Source: UBA7887 sp964408735 (lineage in GTDB: Bacteria > Pseudomonadota > Alphaproteobacteria > UBA7887). Taken from it: DNA of 9,542 bases. The translations under genes and the position numbers were made by a program. The notes under the pieces are model-generated. The model was not told where the DNA came from. It saw only the letters and a list, made by a program, of their open reading frames with translations, and made no database searches. The DNA lies in assembly GCA_964408735.1 (NCBI GenBank), contig CAYPAX010000136.1, forward strand, positions 1 through 9,542, read 5' to 3'. Position 1 is the first letter of the stretch. Each line of letters opens with the position of its first letter. Below are positions 6,179 to 9,542 of the stretch, one piece after another.

Positions 6179-8233
6179 ATGCAAATTGGCATCTTCGAGA
6201 TTCCGATACCTGCGAAGAAGGCGAACGACGACAATGGCCCGCAAGGCATTGCCGACGGCGCCTTCAGTGCCGAACTGGATGAAGCCTTGGGCGCGCCGGC
6301 CGATTCCGGCCACAGGGCCGCGCCGGTAGCGCAGCCGTCCGAGCACGCCACGACACGGGACGCGAGGCCTGAAGCGAGGCCTGATGTGGCGAATGGACAA
6401 GGCGCGCACCCCCCCGCGAGCGACGGCGAACAACCGCAATTCGAGACACCCGCAGCCGCAGAAGCCGGCCTGGGCACTGCGTCATCCAAGGCCGCGGAGC
6501 CAGCGCTTCAGGCGCCTCCGCTGGCTAACGTCGAGCCCGGCACCGCTGCCGTCCCGACGAATTTGCCGCCACCTGTGGTCAGCGGGGCACAGGTCCCCAC
6601 GTCAGCCGACACTGGCTTGGCTCTTGCCGCAGCGAATGCCGCAGGGCCAGCGTTACAAGCAGCGCCGCTCGCCAACGCCGAGGCAGCCCCCGCGACGGCG
6701 CCGACACATGTGCCGCAGGCCGTGCAGAGTGCCATCGACGCCTTGGCAGCAGCAGGGCCGAACGCGAACGCCGCCGCCAGCTTGCCGAACCAGATCGTCG
6801 AGGCGGCCCCCGCTATTGCCGCGCCCCGTATCGGCATACCGGGCGGGCAGGCCACGGCTGAGATTGCGGTACAGCAGCCAGGCGCGATGCGTCCGGAGCT
6901 GGCAACGCTTGGCCAAGCCATGCGCCCGAACCAGGCACAGGCACCGCAGCCAAATAGCCAGATCGCAACACCGCAGCCGGCCGCCATTGCAGCTGCCTCC
7001 ACTCAGTTGGCAGTCGCCGATACCGCCATCCCGGAGACGGCGTTGCGGCCCGAAATCGCCAGTGAGCCCGCCATACGCGCCATCCCGGCGACTCCCGCCA
7101 CACCGGCCGCACCCGCCGACGGCATTGCTGCCACGCCTGCCACCCCCGCGACACCTGCCGTGCCCGCAATCGGCGCACCGGAGACACCCCCCGCAGCTCC
7201 CGCGGCGGGGCTGCCGGACGCAGCGGCGAGCGCTGGCGCGTCCCAGAAACCGGCTCGTTCGCCTTCGGTCGAGTTCACAGGTACGACTGTGGTCGATGGC
7301 GGCGAGCCGGTACCCCCGGCTGACGATGGCTTGGAGACGGCCGCTGCCGCGGCAGCAACCGCCGCTGCCAAGCTCGCCGGCATGGTCGAAGACGATGGCC
7401 AGCCGCAGCCTCGTGCGCCTGAGACCGCACCGCCCATCGTGGCCGCCCTGGCAAATGCCAATACGGCTGCAAATGCGAACGGCAAGCCCGCATCCGCGGC
7501 CCGCGGCCAAGCCACGGCCAAGTCGGCTGGTGGCACGCCCTCAGCCAATGCGGCAACGGGAGCGGCCAACGATGCCGCGGCCCTCAACGCAGCCCAGCCG
7601 GCCCAGGCAAGCCCGGTCCGCGATGCCGCCCTTATGGTTGCGAACCAGCATCTCGCCCCCGGCCACACGGCCGGCGAACAGGCTCAGCCCGATGCCGCCG
7701 CCTTCCGCGAGGCCTTGACGAGCGCGCTGCCCGAGCAGGCCAACCCGGCTGGCGGCTTGGACGGCCTGCGCCCGGCGAATGCGGCCAGCGCCGTGCCCAT
7801 CCTGGCGCGGGCTGCGGCACATGCTCCAGTGCCCTTCGCCGATCAGATCGCCTTCAACATCCGCCAGGCGATCGACAATGGCGACACGCAAATCCGCATT
7901 CAACTGCAGCCGCAAGAGCTCGGCCGCATCGACGTGCGCCTTGAGATGACGGATGCCGGCAAGGTCACTGCCCTGATCAGCGCCGAGCGCCAGGACACTC
8001 TCGACATGCTGATGCGGGATTCGCGCAGCCTGGAGAAGGCCCTGCAGGAAGCCGGCCTCGACGTGGACGGCGACGGCCTCGCCTTCGATCTGGAAGAGGG
8101 CAGCGAAGACCCTGAGAACGCTACGGAAGGCGATCTCGCCGACTCGGCCGAGAACGTGGTCGAAACCGACGTGGTGATGCCCGCGGCGGCCATTCTGTCA
8201 GGCGCGCCTGACGGCGTCGACATCAGCGTTTGA
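6179..8233 (+). CDS. fliK: Flagellar hook-length control protein FliK
   Basis: FliK is secreted by the flagellar export apparatus; it measures hook length and switches export from hook to filament subunits. The C-terminal Flg_hook domain (about residues 552-640) has the hallmark RIQLQPQELGRIDVRLEM at 573-590. The preceding 500 residues are an Ala/Pro-rich, mostly unstructured ruler, including an ATP-repeat segment near 302-330 and a 49-residue-period duplication (97-133 and 146-182). An acidic tail ends in GVDISV. Length is 684 residues from the ATG at 6179, within the variable FliK range. The frame is open to an ATG at 6128, but the sigma54 transcript should start near 6134, which excludes that start. 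GGAAAC lies 8 nt before 6179. flgD follows after 25 nt. Confidence 0.9.
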   Translation: MQIGIFEIPIPAKKANDDNGPQGIADGAFSAELDEALGAPADSGHRAAPVAQPSEHATTRDARPEARPDVANGQGAHPPASDGEQPQFETPAAAEAGLGTASSKAAEPALQAPPLANVEPGTAAVPTNLPPPVVSGAQVPTSADTGLALAAANAAGPALQAAPLANAEAAPATAPTHVPQAVQSAIDALAAAGPNANAAASLPNQIVEAAPAIAAPRIGIPGGQATAEIAVQQPGAMRPELATLGQAMRPNQAQAPQPNSQIATPQPAAIAAASTQLAVADTAIPETALRPEIASEPAIRAIPATPATPAAPADGIAATPATPATPAVPAIGAPETPPAAPAAGLPDAAASAGASQKPARSPSVEFTGTTVVDGGEPVPPADDGLETAAAAAATAAAKLAGMVEDDGQPQPRAPETAPPIVAALANANTAANANGKPASAARGQATAKSAGGTPSANAATGAANDAAALNAAQPAQASPVRDAALMVANQHLAPGHTAGEQAQPDAAAFREALTSALPEQANPAGGLDGLRPANAASAVPILARAAAHAPVPFADQIAFNIRQAIDNGDTQIRIQLQPQELGRIDVRLEMTDAGKVTALISAERQDTLDMLMRDSRSLEKALQEAGLDVDGDGLAFDLEEGSEDPENATEGDLADSAENVVETDVVMPAAAILSGAPDGVDISV
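6467..6727 (+). repeat. Diverged duplication inside the fliK ruler region
   Basis: Two copies of about 37 codons start at 6467 and 6614, a 147-nt (49-codon) period. The core PALQAPPLANVE in copy 1 matches PALQAAPLANAE in copy 2, with GL at the start and APT/VPT followed by P-x-V at the end. The copies have diverged in DNA sequence, so the duplication is old or selected at the protein level. Confidence 0.6.
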
Positions 8234-8258
8234 GCGAGCGGGAAGGCGGAGAAACACT

Positions 8259-8537
8259 ATGGAAATCCAGGCAGCCAGCGCCGCGGCGAATCAATCGAAG
8301 TCGACCCTTGCCAGAGCGAATCTGACAGAGAGCTTCGATAACTTCCTCAATTTGCTGACAACTCAGTTGCAGCATCAGGATCCGTTATCGCCGATGGATG
8401 ATGGACATGGACGAGATCAAAGAGCTTTCCTCCACCATGTCTCAGCTCGGCAGCGTTACCTCGGAGCTGGTCGAAGCCTTGTTCATGGAGTTCATCGAGG
8501 AGCTGTCTGGCACCGGCAGCCTGCAGGGCTCCTATGA
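8259..8537 (+). pseudogene. flgD: flgD remnant: N-terminal approx. 47 codons fused out of frame to fliG
   Basis: FlgD is the hook-cap scaffold protein needed to polymerise the hook, usually about 220 residues or more. Residues 1-47 are normal FlgD, including ESFDNFLNLLTTQLQHQDPL and then SPMD, the family's conserved N-terminal block. Directly after SPMD (8394-8399) the family continuation (typically an E/Q-F-x-x-Q-L segment) is missing. The remaining 45 codons are fliG sequence read in the wrong frame, ending at 8537. The start is well supported: GGCGGAG precedes the ATG at 8259, 25 nt behind fliK. The peptide lacks the whole C-terminal cap domain and should not function as FlgD. Cause: genomic deletion or assembly collapse. 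Confidence 0.85.
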
Positions 8538-9312
8538 ATCGACCGAGCGCTTGCTGCGCGCGACCCTGGAAGGCGATCGGGTCGAAGAGATTATGGAGGA
8601 GCTACGTGGCCCCGCCGGCCGTACGATGTGGGACAAGCTGGGCAATGTGAACGAAAACGTTCTCGCCAGTTACATGAAGAACGAATATCCGCAGACCGTG
8701 GCCGTGGTGCTTTCCAAGGTGCGCTCCACGCACGCCGCACGGGTGCTGGCTCTGCTGCCTGAGGATTTCGCCACAGAAGTGGTCATGCGCATGCTGCGTA
8801 TGGAAACGGTGCAGAAGGAAGTCCTTGAAGACGTGGAGAGGACTTTGCGCTCGGAGTTCATGAGCAACCTCGCTGCCACCACGCGCCGCGACAGCCACGA
8901 GATCATGGCTGACATCTTCAACTCCTTCGATCGCAACTCCGAGGCCCGCTTCCTGCAAGCGCTCGAAGACCGGGATCGCGATTCAGCGGAGCGCATCAAG
9001 GCGCTCATGTTCACCTTCGAGGATCTCAACAACATCGATCCGGCCGGCGTCCAGGCGCTGTTGCGCGATGTCGACAAGGATGGCCTCGGCACCGCCCTCA
9101 AGGGCTGCTCGGAGGAGCTGCGCGATCTCTTCTTCGCCAATATGTCCGAACGCGCCGCCAAGATTCTTCGCGAGGATATGGAGGCCATGGGCCCGGTGCG
9201 GCTCAGCGATGTCGAAGAATCCCAGGCGGCCATCATCAACATTGCCAAGGAGCTGGCTGCCAGTGGCGAGATTGTGCTTGCCGGCTCCGGCGACGACGAG
9301 CTGGTCTACTGA
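8398..9312 (+). CDS. fliG: Flagellar motor switch protein FliG, N-terminal domain mostly missing
   Basis: FliG is the rotor protein that links FliF to the C ring and meets the stator. The 304 visible residues begin MMDMDEIKELSSTMSQLGSV, which in normal FliG lies about 40 residues inside the protein, so most of the FliF-binding region is gone. The middle domain is present (ENVLASYMKNEYPQTVAVVL, 87-105; the EYPQ position corresponds to the EHPQ motif). The C-terminal torque domain is also intact: LMFTFEDLNNID (203-214), LRDVDKDGL (222-230), ALKGCSEELRDLFFANMSER (233-252) and GPVRLSDVEESQ (265-276). The frame is closed by a TGA at 8356. The only usable starts are the ATGs at 8398/8401, inside the flgD remnant and without a Shine-Dalgarno sequence. 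Production of a working FliG is doubtful unless another copy exists. Confidence 0.88.
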   Translation: MMDMDEIKELSSTMSQLGSVTSELVEALFMEFIEELSGTGSLQGSYESTERLLRATLEGDRVEEIMEELRGPAGRTMWDKLGNVNENVLASYMKNEYPQTVAVVLSKVRSTHAARVLALLPEDFATEVVMRMLRMETVQKEVLEDVERTLRSEFMSNLAATTRRDSHEIMADIFNSFDRNSEARFLQALEDRDRDSAERIKALMFTFEDLNNIDPAGVQALLRDVDKDGLGTALKGCSEELRDLFFANMSERAAKILREDMEAMGPVRLSDVEESQAAIINIAKELAASGEIVLAGSGDDELVY

Positions 9313-9318
9313 TCCGCA

Positions 9319-9542
9319 ATGGTCCCGGCACAGAATATGGCACAGTTCAGCAAGTTCGAGTTCCTCACCGACTTCTCGGAGCCGCAGGCGCAAGAGCCCG
9401 CCCCGCTGCCCGAGGAGGAAGACGAGGCGCCGCAGCCGGTCTTTTCGGAGGACGAGCTGCGAAACGCGCGCGAACACGGCTATGAGTCGGGTAGTGTCCA
9501 GAATCTTTCGCACATTTTGTTAGGCAACGACGGTTCCGTAGG
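9319..9542 (+). CDS. fliH: FliH N-terminal part; family match lost near base 9490
   Basis: FliH is the cytoplasmic regulator of the flagellar export ATPase FliI. Seven nt after fliG a frame starts MVPAQNMAQFSKFEFLTDFS, followed by a Glu/Pro/Gln-rich stretch and VFSEDELRNAREHGYESG. The latter is the usual entry of alphaproteobacterial FliH (F-S/T-E-E-E-L-x-x-A-R-x-x-G-Y/F-x-x-G), which normally continues into an Ala/Arg/Glu-rich coiled coil. From about 9493 it instead reads SVQNLSHILLGNDGSVG, which does not fit and is more AT-rich. The frame stays open to the window edge. The start could be the ATG at 9319 or at 9337; neither has a clear ribosome site. The change may be an inserted element or a contig-end artefact. 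Confidence 0.65.
   Translation, partial: MVPAQNMAQFSKFEFLTDFSEPQAQEPAPLPEEEDEAPQPVFSEDELRNAREHGYESGSVQNLSHILLGNDGSV

Noticed and set aside
7003..7668. Minus-strand Ala/Gly/Val-rich frame opposite fliK
   Set aside because: Reverse reading of the GC-rich repeat region produces such frames automatically.
6384..7718. Overlapping 444-codon plus-strand frame inside fliK
   Set aside because: Arg/Pro/Ser/Gln-rich out-of-frame reading of the Ala/Pro repeat region; no start signal or domain.

Overview
The window looks like GC-rich (visibly about 60-65% GC) alphaproteobacterial chromosomal DNA, probably from a Rhodospirillales-like lineage. This rests on the style of the FliK/FlgD/FliG/FliH proteins and the -24/-12 flagellar promoter; no taxonomic search was possible. 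No rRNA, tRNA, CRISPR array or complete insertion sequence is visible.

Layout. (1) Bases 1-398, minus strand: a ParD-like ribbon-helix-helix antitoxin gene and, overlapping it by ATGA, the 5' part of a ParE/RelE-type toxin gene that runs off the left edge. (2) Bases 430-5509, minus strand: a tightly packed acyl-CoA operon in the order acyl-CoA dehydrogenase, class III (CaiB/BaiF) CoA-transferase, MaoC/FAS1-like hydratase, alpha/beta hydrolase, aldo/keto reductase. The genes overlap or lie 7-16 nt apart. A sigma70-like promoter (5543-5571) sits just upstream. The logic is CoA transfer to an acid, alpha-beta dehydrogenation, hydration, then hydrolysis or reduction. The last gene is broken: about 13 nt are missing around 1291-1298, which removes the catalytic Asp segment and shifts the frame. 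(3) Bases 5576-5907, minus strand: a small acidic protein gene with its own intrinsic terminator. (4) Bases 6109-9542, plus strand: a flagellar cluster fliK-flgD-fliG-fliH behind a sigma54 promoter.

The flagellar part is not intact. After about 47 codons flgD runs straight into the interior of fliG, in a different frame. The rest of flgD, the start of fliG and anything normally between them are missing. fliH also stops resembling FliH around base 9490, at the right edge. Either the lineage is losing its flagellum through deletions or insertions, or the assembly is chimeric or collapsed; long reads across 8394-8411 would decide.

Other points worth checking are an 80-bp, 25% GC patch with rare codons inside the otherwise GC-rich CoA-transferase gene, a CRP/FNR-like palindrome between the divergent small-protein and fliK genes, and a shared C-terminal (V/I)DI(S/L)V ending on FliK and the small protein. 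I see no convincing evidence of an entirely new biological system.
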